Source of the DNA: an uncultured Clostridia bacterium
Lineage (GTDB): Bacteria > Bacillota > Clostridia > Monoglobales > Monoglobaceae
Direction: 5' to 3'
Assembly (NCBI GenBank): GCA_947631965.1
Contig: CANRNL010000013.1
Location: 1-64,000, forward strand
DNA length: 64,000 nt
Shown: in pieces, positions 45,682-54,602 of the stretch
Layout of the letters: each line of letters begins with the position of its first letter
Position numbering within the stretch: position 1 is the stretch's first letter
Made by a program: the position numbers and the translations under genes
Notes under the pieces: generated by a model
Databases searched by the model: none
The model's input: only the letters and a program-made list of their open reading frames with translations
Told to the model about the DNA's origin: nothing

Positions 45682-46455
45682 TTATTCTGCCTCTTCGGTG
45701 TCGCTCTCTGCGTACTGAGCCGCGATTTCGGAAACCGTGCCGTCCGCGAGCATTTTTTCGATAGACGCGTTAATCTTGTCAAGAAGCTCGGTATTGCCCT
45801 TCTTTACCGCAATAGCGTACTCCTCGTTTTCAAACGCTTCGCTGTCCTCAACGATTTTAAGGCCTTCGTTGTCGCCTATGAACTTCTCGGCGGTAGCGGA
45901 GTCGATAACCACAACGTCGCACTTGTCGTTAACAAGCTCCAAGATAGCCTCCGTGCCCTTCTTGAACGCCTCATAGGGATAGCCCAAATCCTGAACGCAA
46001 ACCTCGCCGGTGTAGCCCTGGATAACAACTATTCTCTTGTCAGCCATATCGGTAGCCTTCTGAATGTCGGAGTCTTCCTTAACTATCATAACCTGAGTTG
46101 CGGTATAATACGGGGTCGAGAAGTCAACAGCCTCTGCTCTGTCCGCGGTAACGGTCATTCCCGCGATAGCCGCGTCTATCTGACCGTTCTGGAGAGCTAT
46201 GGTGAGCGAGTCAAACTCCATATTCTCGATTGTAGCGGTCATATCGTTATCCTCGGCAATCTGCTTTGCGATAGCGATGTCAATTCCGTCGTAGCTGTCG
46301 ATAATTCCATTTGCGGTAACAAACTCAAAAGGCGGAAATTCCGCGTTTGTACCGAAAACTATCTCGTCGCCGCCCGACGAAGCACAGGACGCAAGCATTA
46401 CGACCATAAGCGAAGCCGCCAATACGAGCGACAAGACCTTTGTAAATTTCTTCAT
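45682..46455 (-). CDS. Polar amino acid ABC transporter substrate-binding lipoprotein
   Basis: A 257-residue lipoprotein of solute-binding family 3. The lipobox is LASC near residue 24, followed by a Ser/Gly linker. The signature FPPFEFVTANGIIDSYDGIDIAIAK and later DAAIAGMTVTADRAEAVDFSTPYY match His/Gln/Cys-type binding proteins. It ends in an acidic tail. It is encoded after the permease and ATPase on the same strand and completes the importer. Confidence 0.93.
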   Translation of the reverse strand: MKKFTKVLSLVLAASLMVVMLASCASSGGDEIVFGTNAEFPPFEFVTANGIIDSYDGIDIAIAKQIAEDNDMTATIENMEFDSLTIALQNGQIDAAIAGMTVTADRAEAVDFSTPYYTATQVMIVKEDSDIQKATDMADKRIVVIQGYTGEVCVQDLGYPYEAFKKGTEAILELVNDKCDVVVIDSATAEKFIGDNEGLKIVEDSEAFENEEYAIAVKKGNTELLDKINASIEKMLADGTVSEIAAQYAESDTEEAE

Positions 46456-46511
46456 TTTGATTTCTCCTTTTTATTTTTTAAATATATTTTTAATATAATT
46501 TTTCCAAAGTT

Positions 46512-47234
46512 TTACAGCACCTTGCTGAGGAAGGATTTTGTTCTTTCGTTCTGAGGATTTGAGAATATATCGTCGGGCTTGCCCTGCTCTATAACTATTC
46601 CTCTGTCCATAAACAGCACCCTCGTTCCGACCTCTCGCGCAAAGCTCATCTCGTGCGTGACTATAACCATTGTCATACCCGACTTCGCCAAATCTCTTAT
46701 AACGTCCAAAACCTCACCGACCATTTCGGGGTCGAGCGCCGAGGTAGGCTCGTCAAACAGCATAATGTCGGGCTCCATCGCAAGCGCGCGGGCTATCGCA
46801 ACTCTCTGCTGCTGTCCGCCCGAAAGCTGAGACGGATACGCGTCCGCCTTATCGAACAGCCCTACTCTTTTAAGCAGCTCCTCGCCCTTTTTCACCGCGT
46901 TCTCCTTGCTCATCTTTTTGAGCTTGACCGGCGCGAGAGTAACGTTTTCCATAATTGTAAGATGCGGGAAAAGGTTAAAATGCTGGAAAACCATTCCCAT
47001 CTTCTGCCTTACCTTATTCACGTTGACCTTGGGGGCGTTTATCCGTTCTCCCTCAATGTAAATCTCGCCTTCGGTCGGAGTTTCAAGCAGGTTGATACAG
47101 CGCAAAAACGTACTCTTTCCGCTGCCCGACGGACCTATTACGACAACCACCTCGCTCTTGGCAACGTGTTCGTCTATTCCGTTTAAAACCTGCAGGTCGC
47201 CGAAGCTCTTATGTAAATTTTTAATATCTATCAA
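46512..47234 (-). CDS. Polar amino acid ABC transporter ATP-binding protein (GlnQ/HisP type)
   Basis: A 240-residue ATPase. Walker [11 protein letters not shown] loop [17 protein letters not shown], signature LSGGQQQR, Walker [15 protein letters not shown] and the switch His in VTHEMSFA are intact. It starts 12 bases after the permease stop. Confidence 0.95.
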   Translation of the reverse strand: MIDIKNLHKSFGDLQVLNGIDEHVAKSEVVVVIGPSGSGKSTFLRCINLLETPTEGEIYIEGERINAPKVNVNKVRQKMGMVFQHFNLFPHLTIMENVTLAPVKLKKMSKENAVKKGEELLKRVGLFDKADAYPSQLSGGQQQRVAIARALAMEPDIMLFDEPTSALDPEMVGEVLDVIRDLAKSGMTMVIVTHEMSFAREVGTRVLFMDRGIVIEQGKPDDIFSNPQNERTKSFLSKVL

Positions 47235-47246
47235 TTTCCCCGCCTC

Positions 47247-47942
47247 CTATCTCTCCGACTTTCTCAGATTTTTCTCTATCCGTCCGAGCAGGAGCGTCAG
47301 AGCCTTAACTATAATAAAGTAGATAATCGCAACGCCCACCAAAGGCATAAACGGCTTAAACGTAGCCGACTTTATAAAGTCTCCCGCCTTCTGAATGTCC
47401 ACAAGTCCGACATATCCGACAATGGCAGTTTCCTTTACAAGCGTTATAAATTCATTGCACAGAGCGGGGAAAACATTTTTTGTCGCCTGAGGCAAAATTA
47501 TGCTCATCATAGTCTGCCTTTCGCTGAGTCCGAGCGAGCGTCCCGCCTCGGTCTGACCCTTGTCTATCGACAAAATTCCGCCTCGTATTATCTCGGACAC
47601 ATACGCGCCCGAATTTATGCCGAACGCTATCGACGCGATAATCCATTTGGACCAGTGTACCGAAGCGAACACAACGAAGTAAATTATCATAAGCTGAGTG
47701 ACCATCGGCACGCTTCTTATAACGTCGAGGTACACATATCCGAACGCATTGAGCCCCTTGTTCTTGGACAGGTTGCAAAGCGCAACCAGCAGACCGATAA
47801 TAACTCCGAGAACCGCGGCAAGAATCGTGACCCTCACCGAAATACCTATACCGCTGATAAATAACTGATAACGGTTGTCCTCTATAAAACACAGACAAAA
47901 GGTCTTAACGACCCCTGCCCACCAATTCGACAGACCTTCCAT
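47247..47942 (-). CDS. Polar amino acid ABC transporter permease
   Basis: A 231-residue HisMQ-type permease with about five membrane helices and the EAA-like cytoplasmic loop EAGRSLGLSERQTMMSIILPQA. The start at 47942 (MEGLSNWW) has GGAGG at ideal spacing; an in-frame GTG at 47954 overlaps that ribosome binding site and is unlikely. It is the first gene of the importer operon. Confidence 0.93.
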   Translation of the reverse strand: MEGLSNWWAGVVKTFCLCFIEDNRYQLFISGIGISVRVTILAAVLGVIIGLLVALCNLSKNKGLNAFGYVYLDVIRSVPMVTQLMIIYFVVFASVHWSKWIIASIAFGINSGAYVSEIIRGGILSIDKGQTEAGRSLGLSERQTMMSIILPQATKNVFPALCNEFITLVKETAIVGYVGLVDIQKAGDFIKSATFKPFMPLVGVAIIYFIIVKALTLLLGRIEKNLRKSER

Positions 47943-47966
47943 ATTATCCTCCACCCCTTTTTTCTT

Positions 47967-47995
47967 ACAATACTATAATTACAATAAAATGTCAA
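47967..47995 (-). promoter_or_regulatory. Promoter of the amino acid importer operon
   Basis: On the minus strand, TTGACA (47995-47990) and TATTGT (47972-47967) are spaced by 17 bases, about 25 bases before the permease ATG. Confidence 0.7.
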
Positions 47996-48001
47996 CAAAA
48001 A

Positions 48002-48853
48002 CTAACAATAAGCCGAGATGACAAAGACCTCGTTTGTGCCGTACCGCAGTATCTCCGCGGCTTTGACCGCGTCCGCCTCCTCGGAGAACAGCCCGAATAC
48101 CGACGGTCCGCTTCCGCTCATCATTGAAAACAGCGCGCCGCACTCGTCCATAACCGACTTATACTCATTGATTTCACCGTGTTTTCGCGCCGTCACGTCC
48201 TCAAGCACGTTTTTCGCACATCCGCGAAGCCGCGCCGCGTTCCCCTCCGAAACCGCGCGAATTACCGCCTCGGTATCGGGGTGAACCGCCTCGGTCAATC
48301 CGTCGTAATCCTTATAAACCTGCGCGGTGGACACCTCAAATTCGGGTTTGGCAATAACTATGGAATGTTTCAGCCCGCAAACGAGTGGAGTCAAAATTTC
48401 ACCTATTCCCTCGGCACGCGCACAGCCGCTGTCTATGCAAAACGGCACGTCCGCACCGACCGCCGCGCCAATCGCCTTGAGCCTTTCGGTAGTAAACACA
48501 TTTCCGAAAAGGCGGTTGAGTCCGCGCAAAACGCCCGCCGCGTCCGCGCTACCGCCCGCAAGTCCCGCTCCTATCGGGATTTTTTTATCAATTTTTATCA
48601 AAATGCCGCGCTCGTCTATACCGGCGGCTTCCAAGAAACGCTCAGCCGCCTTATAACAAATATTGTCTTTGCCGAGCGGCACATTTTCGTTTCCGCACTC
48701 GATAACGATTTCTCTGCCGCCGCGCACAAGGCTTACGGTGTCGCAAAGCCCGACCGACAGCATAATCATATCCACAAGATGATAGCCGTCCTCCCGCCTG
48801 CCGACTATGTCAAGGCTCAAATTTATTTTTGCGGGACACTTTTCGGCAATCAT
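48002..48853 (-). CDS. ispE: 4-diphosphocytidyl-2-C-methyl-D-erythritol kinase
   Basis: A 283-residue GHMP kinase of the MEP isoprenoid pathway. PAKINLSLDI begins the fold, the ATP-binding loop is PIGAGLAGGSADAAGVL, and the C-terminal SMMSGSGPSVFGLF motif is intact. The start at 48853 overlaps the MATE stop in an ATGA arrangement, so the gene is coupled to the transporter; the longer open frame upstream runs inside the MATE gene and is not meaningful. Confidence 0.94.
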   Translation of the reverse strand: MIAEKCPAKINLSLDIVGRREDGYHLVDMIMLSVGLCDTVSLVRGGREIVIECGNENVPLGKDNICYKAAERFLEAAGIDERGILIKIDKKIPIGAGLAGGSADAAGVLRGLNRLFGNVFTTERLKAIGAAVGADVPFCIDSGCARAEGIGEILTPLVCGLKHSIVIAKPEFEVSTAQVYKDYDGLTEAVHPDTEAVIRAVSEGNAARLRGCAKNVLEDVTARKHGEINEYKSVMDECGALFSMMSGSGPSVFGLFSEEADAVKAAEILRYGTNEVFVISAYC

Positions 48854-50259
48854 TCGCTCTCTCCGATCTCGGCGGCAACAGCCTCCTCTCGCTTTCTGCT
48901 GCGGCGAAGCTCTACAAAAAGCCACGAAGCCGAAACAACGGTAGACAGCACGTCGCAAAGCGGCTGAGCGTAGAAAATACCCTGAAGCTTCCAAATACGC
49001 GGCAAAATAAGCAACGCCGGAATGAGGAACAGGCATTGACGCAGCATATTCAAAATCATAGCGGGGCGCGCCTTGCCGATATACTGAAAGTAATTCGCCG
49101 ACAAAATCTGAATACCGACAATGGGCAAGAACATAGTGTTTACCTTCAGCGCCATTGTTCCGACCTTAATCAAATCGGGCGACTGATTGAACGCGCGCAC
49201 TATCTGTTCGGGGAAAATATGTATTACCGCAAATGCCGCCGTAAGTATTATTGTCGCGCCTATCATACCGTAAAACAAAGCCTGTCTCACGCGCTTGAAC
49301 TGACGCGCTCCGTAGTTATAGCTTACTATCGGCTGAACTCCCTGGTTTATACCGAAGATAGGCATAACCGCGAGCGTCATCGCGCTGTTGAACACCGAAT
49401 ACGCCGCGACCGCGATAGTACCGCTCGCAACGGTCGGGTCAAGCTCGCCGTAATAATTGAGCGAATTATTGTAAACTATGTTGATAAGAGCCATTATAAT
49501 TTGTACCAATGCGGGCGGAAGTCCGAGTATCAGTATTTTGCTGATGTAAGACCCAACCGGCTTAAAGTACTTGGGCTTAATGCGAAGCTCGCTTTTTTTG
49601 CCCACGAAGTAGTAAAGCGTCCAAACCATAGAGGCGAACTGTCCCAATATGGTCGCGATAGCCGCGCCGCGAACGCCCATCTGTATTACAACCGTGAAGA
49701 GCCAGTCAAGCACGATATTCACGCCCGCGCCGATTAGCATTGTCATCATTGACGCTCTCGGATTTCCCTCGGCGCGTATAATCGCGCTGAGCGAAAAGCT
49801 TATACCCTGGAATATAGCGCCGAAAAATATTATGCTCATATAAGCTACCGCCATATTCATAACCTCGCCGTCCGGCGTTCCGAACAGGCGGAGCAGAGGC
49901 CGCATAAACGTCATTCCGATAATCATAGCTATAAATTCCAGCACTATTACAAGGACAAAGACGTTATTTGTCATAATCTCCGCTCGTTCCTTATCCTTTT
50001 CGCCGAGACTTATCGCAATCAGCGACGTTCCGCCCTGACCTACGAGCATAGCTACCGCAAAAACAATGGTCATTATCGGGAAAGAAAATGTCAGCGCCGC
50101 AAGTCCGTTCTCTCCGACCATATTTCCGACAAACATTCTGTCTACTATATTATAAATCGCATTGACAACCATACCGACTATCGCAGGTATCGAAAACCCA
50201 ATCAAGAGCTTTAATACCGGCGCGTTGCCGAGCTTTTGTGTTCTGCTGTTTTCCTCCAT
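48850..50259 (-). CDS. MATE-family multidrug/sodium efflux transporter
   Basis: A 469-residue, 12-helix transporter with the two-fold MATE symmetry. The N-half motif LIGFSIPAIVGMVVNAIYNIVDR and GENGLAALTFSFP, and the middle GINQGVQPIVSYNYGARQF, are characteristic of the DinF/NorM-like clostridial branch. The charged C-terminal tail ends KREEAVAAEIGESE. ispE follows with a four-base overlap. Confidence 0.93.
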   Translation of the reverse strand: MEENSRTQKLGNAPVLKLLIGFSIPAIVGMVVNAIYNIVDRMFVGNMVGENGLAALTFSFPIMTIVFAVAMLVGQGGTSLIAISLGEKDKERAEIMTNNVFVLVIVLEFIAMIIGMTFMRPLLRLFGTPDGEVMNMAVAYMSIIFFGAIFQGISFSLSAIIRAEGNPRASMMTMLIGAGVNIVLDWLFTVVIQMGVRGAAIATILGQFASMVWTLYYFVGKKSELRIKPKYFKPVGSYISKILILGLPPALVQIIMALINIVYNNSLNYYGELDPTVASGTIAVAAYSVFNSAMTLAVMPIFGINQGVQPIVSYNYGARQFKRVRQALFYGMIGATIILTAAFAVIHIFPEQIVRAFNQSPDLIKVGTMALKVNTMFLPIVGIQILSANYFQYIGKARPAMILNMLRQCLFLIPALLILPRIWKLQGIFYAQPLCDVLSTVVSASWLFVELRRSRKREEAVAAEIGESE

Positions 50260-50335
50260 ATTACCCTAGTTATCCTCCTTGCAGTCCGTCAAAATAAATT
50301 ACTCTCTTCCCTCTTTTTACCCGCTTCGCTCTTTT

Positions 50336-52183
50336 TTACTCGTTTTCCTCTTTTATCTCTTTTTCGGGAGTCTGAGTATCCTCAAACAGCGCGTCGAACT
50401 CGTCCTCTTCTATCTTTTCCTTGTCAAGCAGCAGCTCCGCAACCTGCTTCAGCTTCTGCTCGTTTTCCTTGAGGATTTTCATACATCTGTCGTAACATTC
50501 GTCTATAATGCTCTTTATTTCCATATCTATCTCAGCCGCAACCTTTTCGCTGTAATTCTTGGAATGGGCGAGATCGCGACCTATGAATACCTCGTCGTTG
50601 CTGTCGCCGAATGTACGCGTTCCGAGCTTGGGGCTCATACCGTATTTGGTCACCATACTTGTAGCTATGGACGTTGCTCGCTCTATGTCGTTGGATGCGC
50701 CGGTGCTTATGTCGCTGAGCATAAGCTGCTCCGCCGCACGTCCGCCGAGAAGTCCGACGATTTCTTCAAGCATCTCGGTCTTAGACGAGAAAAATGTATC
50801 CTCTTTGGGTAGCGAAAGCGTATAGCCTCCCGCGCGTCCTCTCGGAATAATCGAAACCTGATGAACTCTGTCCTGCGTCGGAAGCATTTTCTGGACCACG
50901 GCGTGTCCCGCCTCGTGGTACGCCGTCAGCTTCTTCTCGCGCTCGGTCACGCGGCGGCTCTTCTTTTCGGGTCCCGCGATAACCTTCATAATAGATTCCT
51001 CTATGTCGGTCATATCAATAACCTTTTTGCCGCGCCTTGCCGCAAGCAGCGCGCCCTCGTTCATAAGGTTTTCAAGGTCGGCGCCGGTAAAGCCCACCGT
51101 AGTCTTTGCAAGCACGTCAAGCTTTACGTTTTCCGAAAGCGGCTTGTTCTTGGAATGTACCTTCAGTATAGCCTCTCTGCCGCGGACGTCGGGGCGGTCA
51201 ACCACTACCTGCCTGTCGAATCTGCCGGGGCGCAGAAGCGCGGGGTCAAGTATATCGGGACGGTTGGTCGCCGCGATTATAATTACGCCGTCGTTCACGC
51301 CAAAGCCGTCCATCTCGACAAGGAGCTGGTTGAGCGTCTGTTCTCTTTCGTCGTGCCCGCCGCCAAGACCCGCTCCGCGGTGTCTTCCGACAGCGTCTAT
51401 CTCGTCAATAAAAATTATGCAGGGAGCGTTTTTCTTCGCCTGCTCAAACAAGTCGCGCACGCGGGACGCGCCCACGCCGACAAACATTTCAACAAAGTCG
51501 GAACCGGAAATCGAGAAAAACGGAACTCCCGCCTCTCCCGCTACCGCCTTAGCGAGCAGGGTTTTACCTGTTCCGGGAGGACCCACCAAAAGCACGCCTT
51601 TGGGTATTCTCGCGCCGAGCTGATGGAAGCGGTCGGGAGATTTCAGAAATTCGACAATTTCTTCAAGCTCCTCCTTTTCCTCGTCGGCGCCCGCCACATC
51701 CTCAAACGTCTTGCGGCTTGCGGGGTCGGTATTAACTCTTGCTTTGCTCTTTCCGAACGACATCACGTTGTGACCGCCGCCGCCCTGCGACTGTCGGAAA
51801 AAGAATACCCAGAAAATCACGCATACTATTATAATTCCCAGCGTGGGAAGCATACTTATCCACCACGGAATGGTAGCCGGCGGAGGGGTCGTGAGCGTGA
51901 GCTTGCCCGCCTCGATTTGAGAGTCTATCTCGTCGCCGACGCTGAGATAGAGAGCGGCATAGCTCGGAATATCCACTTCAAGCTTTCTTCCGTCAAGCAA
52001 TTTTGCCGTAGCCACGTTGTCGGTCACACTCAATTCGGCGACCTGTTCGTTTTTTATCAATGAAATAAGCTCCGAATAAACATGAGTTTCGGTAGTTTCG
52101 GGAAAAGAGCTTAACAAAAATACCGTAATTATAACAATTCCAAGAATTATATAAAAACCTATCCCGCTAATCTTCTTTCGCAT
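50336..52183 (-). CDS. ftsH: ATP-dependent zinc metalloprotease FtsH
   Basis: A 615-residue membrane AAA+ protease. Two helices ([17 protein letters not shown] and [18 protein letters not shown]) flank a small extracytoplasmic domain of about 75 residues. Walker A is GPPGTGKT, Walker [10 protein letters not shown], and SRH includes [18 protein letters not shown]. The zinc site is HEAGH in [13 protein letters not shown] with the third Asp ligand downstream. The C terminus is acidic (EKEIKEENE). It degrades membrane and short-lived proteins. Confidence 0.97.
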   Translation of the reverse strand: MRKKISGIGFYIILGIVIITVFLLSSFPETTETHVYSELISLIKNEQVAELSVTDNVATAKLLDGRKLEVDIPSYAALYLSVGDEIDSQIEAGKLTLTTPPPATIPWWISMLPTLGIIIVCVIFWVFFFRQSQGGGGHNVMSFGKSKARVNTDPASRKTFEDVAGADEEKEELEEIVEFLKSPDRFHQLGARIPKGVLLVGPPGTGKTLLAKAVAGEAGVPFFSISGSDFVEMFVGVGASRVRDLFEQAKKNAPCIIFIDEIDAVGRHRGAGLGGGHDEREQTLNQLLVEMDGFGVNDGVIIIAATNRPDILDPALLRPGRFDRQVVVDRPDVRGREAILKVHSKNKPLSENVKLDVLAKTTVGFTGADLENLMNEGALLAARRGKKVIDMTDIEESIMKVIAGPEKKSRRVTEREKKLTAYHEAGHAVVQKMLPTQDRVHQVSIIPRGRAGGYTLSLPKEDTFFSSKTEMLEEIVGLLGGRAAEQLMLSDISTGASNDIERATSIATSMVTKYGMSPKLGTRTFGDSNDEVFIGRDLAHSKNYSEKVAAEIDMEIKSIIDECYDRCMKILKENEQKLKQVAELLLDKEKIEEDEFDALFEDTQTPEKEIKEENE

Positions 52184-52548
52184 ACATATCCTCCTTTATT
52201 AAGACCGAGAGCCCGTTATACAACATTTATCAATGCGGTCTATGACCGTACTCGTATCGGCGCATATGCCGCCGATATTCCCATACATATAAATATACAC
52301 ATACAGTATAATACCACAAACCAAAAATAATTACAACAAAAATTTTGTTCAAAGCATAATAAAATTGCTCTCCGACGATTTGCGGCGAAGCGCCGATATA
52401 GTTTTTGCCGAAAAAATTTAGAATTTTTATGAATAATATTTTCAAAGCCGTTAAAAATAATATTGAGTTTGAAAGGTTTGCGTCAAGCTCTTCCGCGCAC
52501 AGCGCGGTAATACACAAAATTTAATTGCGAACAGAAAGGTGTTTAACT
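52184..52548. other. Intergenic region between ftsH and the Asn/Gln-rich micropeptide gene
   Basis: This AT-rich divergent gap has a hairpin at about 52255-52280 (TATCGGCG/CGCCGATA) in the ftsH leader and must contain promoters for both sides. An open minus-strand frame here has no recognisable protein character. Nothing else was identified. Confidence 0.5.
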
Positions 52549-52647
52549 ATGAACAACCAGAACAACAATCAGAACAAAAACAACAATAACAACCAGAACA
52601 AGAACAACAACCAGAACCAGAACAAAAACAATCAGGAAAGCCGTTAA
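52549..52647 (+). CDS. Asn/Gln/Lys-rich 32-residue micropeptide
   Basis: ATG at 52549 follows GAAAGGTG and opens a 32-codon frame composed almost only of Asn, Gln and Lys, ending QESR. The composition is 19 Asn, 6 Gln and 4 Lys of 32, so it is intrinsically disordered. A very strong terminator stands just after the stop, so it is a monocistronic unit. The composition resembles gamma-type SASPs and other Asn/Gln-rich spore-associated peptides, but no cleavage motif (TEFASE) is present. Function unknown; a spore or amino-acid-reserve role is only a guess. Confidence 0.65.
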   Translation: MNNQNNNQNKNNNNNQNKNNNQNQNKNNQESR

Positions 52648-52659
52648 CAACAGTTCGGA

Positions 52660-52702
52660 AATAATTTAAGGAGCGGAAACATTTCCGCTCCTTAAATTAT
52701 TT
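52660..52702 (+). terminator. Strong terminator after the micropeptide gene
   Basis: Arms AATAATTTAAGGAGCGGAAA and TTTCCGCTCCTTAAATTATT form a 20-base-pair perfect stem with a two-base centre, T-rich on exit. Confidence 0.92.
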
Positions 52703-52720
52703 TAAGCTAATTAAAATCAA

Positions 52721-53014
52721 TTACTCGCAGCAAGAGCAAAAGCTCATATGCTTAACTCTGTCATGCTCTTCCGCACGCTTTGCATTGTTGAATCTGTCGG
52801 TCGTACCAACGAGATAACCCGTGATTCTTCTTATTCTCTCGAAAGGAACCGGCTCAAACGTATATGTCATTTCAACATAGTCGTCATCACAAATTTTAAG
52901 ATTCAGGCTGTCAAGCGTATTGCCGGGATTGTGCGCGTGCAGATATTCTACATAGCCGTTGATTTCCTCTTGGCTCATTACTCCGTTTTCAACATTCACT
53001 ACCACTTTAAACAT
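52721..53014 (-). CDS. Small protein resembling the C-terminal region of anaerobic ribonucleotide reductase (NrdD-like)
   Basis: A 97-residue protein ending in FERIRRITGYLVGTTDRFNN, then AKRAEEHDRVKHMSFCSCCE. From memory of the family, this resembles the C-terminal end of class III ribonucleotide reductases, where a GYL segment, an asparagine-rich turn and a K-x-x-E block recur, but the glycyl radical and catalytic domains are absent. Cysteines cluster in the last residues (CSCC), possibly a metal or redox site. The ATG at 53014 directly abuts AGGAG, an unusual zero spacing; the GTG at 53005 (fourth codon) has better spacing and may be the true start. It stands alone on the minus strand. The resemblance is moderate and could be coincidental. 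Confidence 0.6.
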   Translation of the reverse strand: MFKVVVNVENGVMSQEEINGYVEYLHAHNPGNTLDSLNLKICDDDYVEMTYTFEPVPFERIRRITGYLVGTTDRFNNAKRAEEHDRVKHMSFCSCCE

Positions 53015-53162
53015 CTCCTAAAATTTTTTATTATTTATTATACTAAAATGTTAGCACTGTGATTAGCAAATGTCAATATCGTTTTGATTACATTTATGTT
53101 ACATTTCGCACATATTGTGGTTACATAATCAAATTATGAACTATATATTGTGTTTTGCCGAA

Positions 53163-54116
53163 TCAGTCCGCAATTATGATTTCATACGCCGCAGTCTGCG
53201 GAGGGATGCTCTTTGTCATCATTGTGGAGCATACCGCCTGCACCTTCATACCCGCCTCAAGGTCGGATACGGTGTAAGCTCTTTTGTTAACCTCGTGATG
53301 AACGCTCGTATCATCACTAACGGTGAGAAGTATCTCTCCGTAGTTCTCTTCCGAGATAAGCACGCCTTCCTCGCTGACCTCTTTTACGGTTCCCTCATAT
53401 ACCGCGCTTACGGGAGCGGTCTGGCTAACCTGCAAGGACGGGTTCTCAGGTTCGGTGTTTACTGCTTTTACAAGAATTTCAACGGCTACCGCGCTCGTCT
53501 GCGGAGGGATGCTCATAGTCATAGCGTTTGAGTAGAAAACCCGAAGAATATCGTTATCTCCGATGTCCTCAAACGAAGCGGTAAGCTCCGCGTTCTCGAA
53601 TGATGTTATTTCGGTTTCGTCGGTTACATAAAGTACAACGTGACCGCGTTCGGGGTCGTCAACCAATATGCTTTTATCATCCGCCGAAATTTCCTTGACC
53701 GTTACAATCGCGCTCGGCGCAATCTCCGCAACCTCGCCGTTTACGGTATACTTCTCGCCCATAACCTCGGACAGGCTCTCAAGGGGAATATATGTAGACG
53801 AGTCGTTTACCAGCACGGGAGCTTTTGTGAAATCGTCCTTGGACATAATTTTAAAGTCATAGGTCGTTCCCAACACGTTGACGAGCGAAGCCGTCTCGGT
53901 GTCGTTGTTCCACGAAACCTCATAGCCGAGAGCCTCTCCCACCGCGCGGAGCGGCACGAATACGCCGTTCTCGTTCGAGATAACCTCTACGAGAGTATCG
54001 CCCGCCATAACGCCCGAAACTGCCGGTGCGCCGTCGGCGTACGCCATAACCGCGGACGCTCCCAAAAGGGATATTGCCGCCGCCACGGAAATTATTTTCT
54101 TAATTGCCTTTTTCAT
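53163..54116 (-). CDS. Exported copper-amine-oxidase-N-like protein with duplicated SIPPQT modules
   Basis: A 317-residue exported protein. The signal peptide ends near AYADG. Residues about 30-145 form a copper amine oxidase N-terminal-like domain (NGVFVPLRAVGEALGYEVSW and STYIPLESLSEVMG), common in secreted clostridial proteins and probably wall-binding. Residues 150-235 and 240-317 are two homologous beta modules, each ending in a matching motif: MTMSIPPQTSAVAVEILV and MTKSIPPQTAAYEIIIAD. There is no catalytic residue set known to me. Possibly an extracellular binding protein. It is monocistronic. Confidence 0.82.
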   Translation of the reverse strand: MKKAIKKIISVAAAISLLGASAVMAYADGAPAVSGVMAGDTLVEVISNENGVFVPLRAVGEALGYEVSWNNDTETASLVNVLGTTYDFKIMSKDDFTKAPVLVNDSSTYIPLESLSEVMGEKYTVNGEVAEIAPSAIVTVKEISADDKSILVDDPERGHVVLYVTDETEITSFENAELTASFEDIGDNDILRVFYSNAMTMSIPPQTSAVAVEILVKAVNTEPENPSLQVSQTAPVSAVYEGTVKEVSEEGVLISEENYGEILLTVSDDTSVHHEVNKRAYTVSDLEAGMKVQAVCSTMMTKSIPPQTAAYEIIIAD

Positions 54117-54316
54117 AATTTTCCTCCTTGAAAATTTTTTATTTGTTGTTTATATATTTTAGACTGCGCAACCTACAAAAAAGTTCCGCAATCTTAAAAT
54201 TTTTTCAAAAAGTTTAATAAAAAGCCAATCTGTATATAATAATATAGAAAATACAGCCCAAATGCAAGCGAAATTACAAATTACGGATAATTTTTTTAAT
54301 TTTTTTAAAAATACAC

Positions 54317-54345
54317 TTGATTTTTTCGGATTACTGTGTTAGAAT
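54317..54345 (+). promoter_or_regulatory. Promoter of tRNA-Gln
   Basis: TTGATT (54317-54322) and TAGAAT (54340-54345) are separated by 17 bases, about 33 bases before the tRNA. Confidence 0.75.
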
Positions 54346-54377
54346 AGCAAAAGCGGCTGAAAGGTCGCCGAAAATAT

Positions 54378-54451
54378 TGCCGAATTGTGTAAGGGTAGCA
54401 CAGCAGACTCTGACTCTGTTTGTCTGGGTTCGAATCCTAGTTCGGCAGCCA
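54378..54451 (+). tRNA. tRNA-Gln, anticodon CTG
   Basis: A 74-base cloverleaf with CCA encoded. Acceptor stem TGCCGAA (54378-54384) pairs with TTCGGCA (54441-54447), discriminator G, then CCA. The anticodon stem GCAGA/TCTGT encloses the loop CTCTGAC with anticodon CTG, reading CAG. The T arm is CTGGG/CCTAG around TTCGAAT. It is a single tRNA with its own promoter and terminator. Confidence 0.93.
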
Positions 54452-54452
54452 C

Positions 54453-54486
54453 ATCGGAGCAAGCAAGACTTGCTCCGATTTTTTTG
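54453..54486 (+). terminator. Terminator of the tRNA-Gln gene
   Basis: Arms ATCGGAGCAAG and CTTGCTCCGAT followed by seven T residues, directly after the encoded CCA. Confidence 0.92.
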
Positions 54487-54548
54487 GAAATACGGCGGAA
54501 TAGTTTTGTTTAAATCGGAACAGCGCTCCGGCGTACACGGGAACAAGC

Positions 54549-54597
54549 AAAAAACGGATGCCTATTACCGATACCGGTAAAAGGCATTCGTTTTTTC
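54549..54597. terminator. Terminator of the beta-lactamase-fold cluster
   Basis: Inverted repeat with outer arms AAAAAACGGATGCC and GGCATTCGTTTTTT, plus an inner TTACCG/CGGTAA stem, a few bases beyond the minus-strand serine hydrolase stop; A- and T-runs at both ends make it bidirectional. Confidence 0.85.
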
Positions 54598-54602
54598 AAA
54601 CG

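Noticed and set aside
52230-52517. 95-codon minus-strand open frame upstream of ftsH
   Set aside because: It is rich in aromatic and hydrophobic runs without a ribosome binding site, covers the leader and promoter region of ftsH, and matches no protein pattern. Chance open frame in AT-rich DNA.
54317-54580. Plus-strand frame through the tRNA-Gln gene
   Set aside because: It runs through the promoter, tRNA and terminator; these RNA features explain the sequence.
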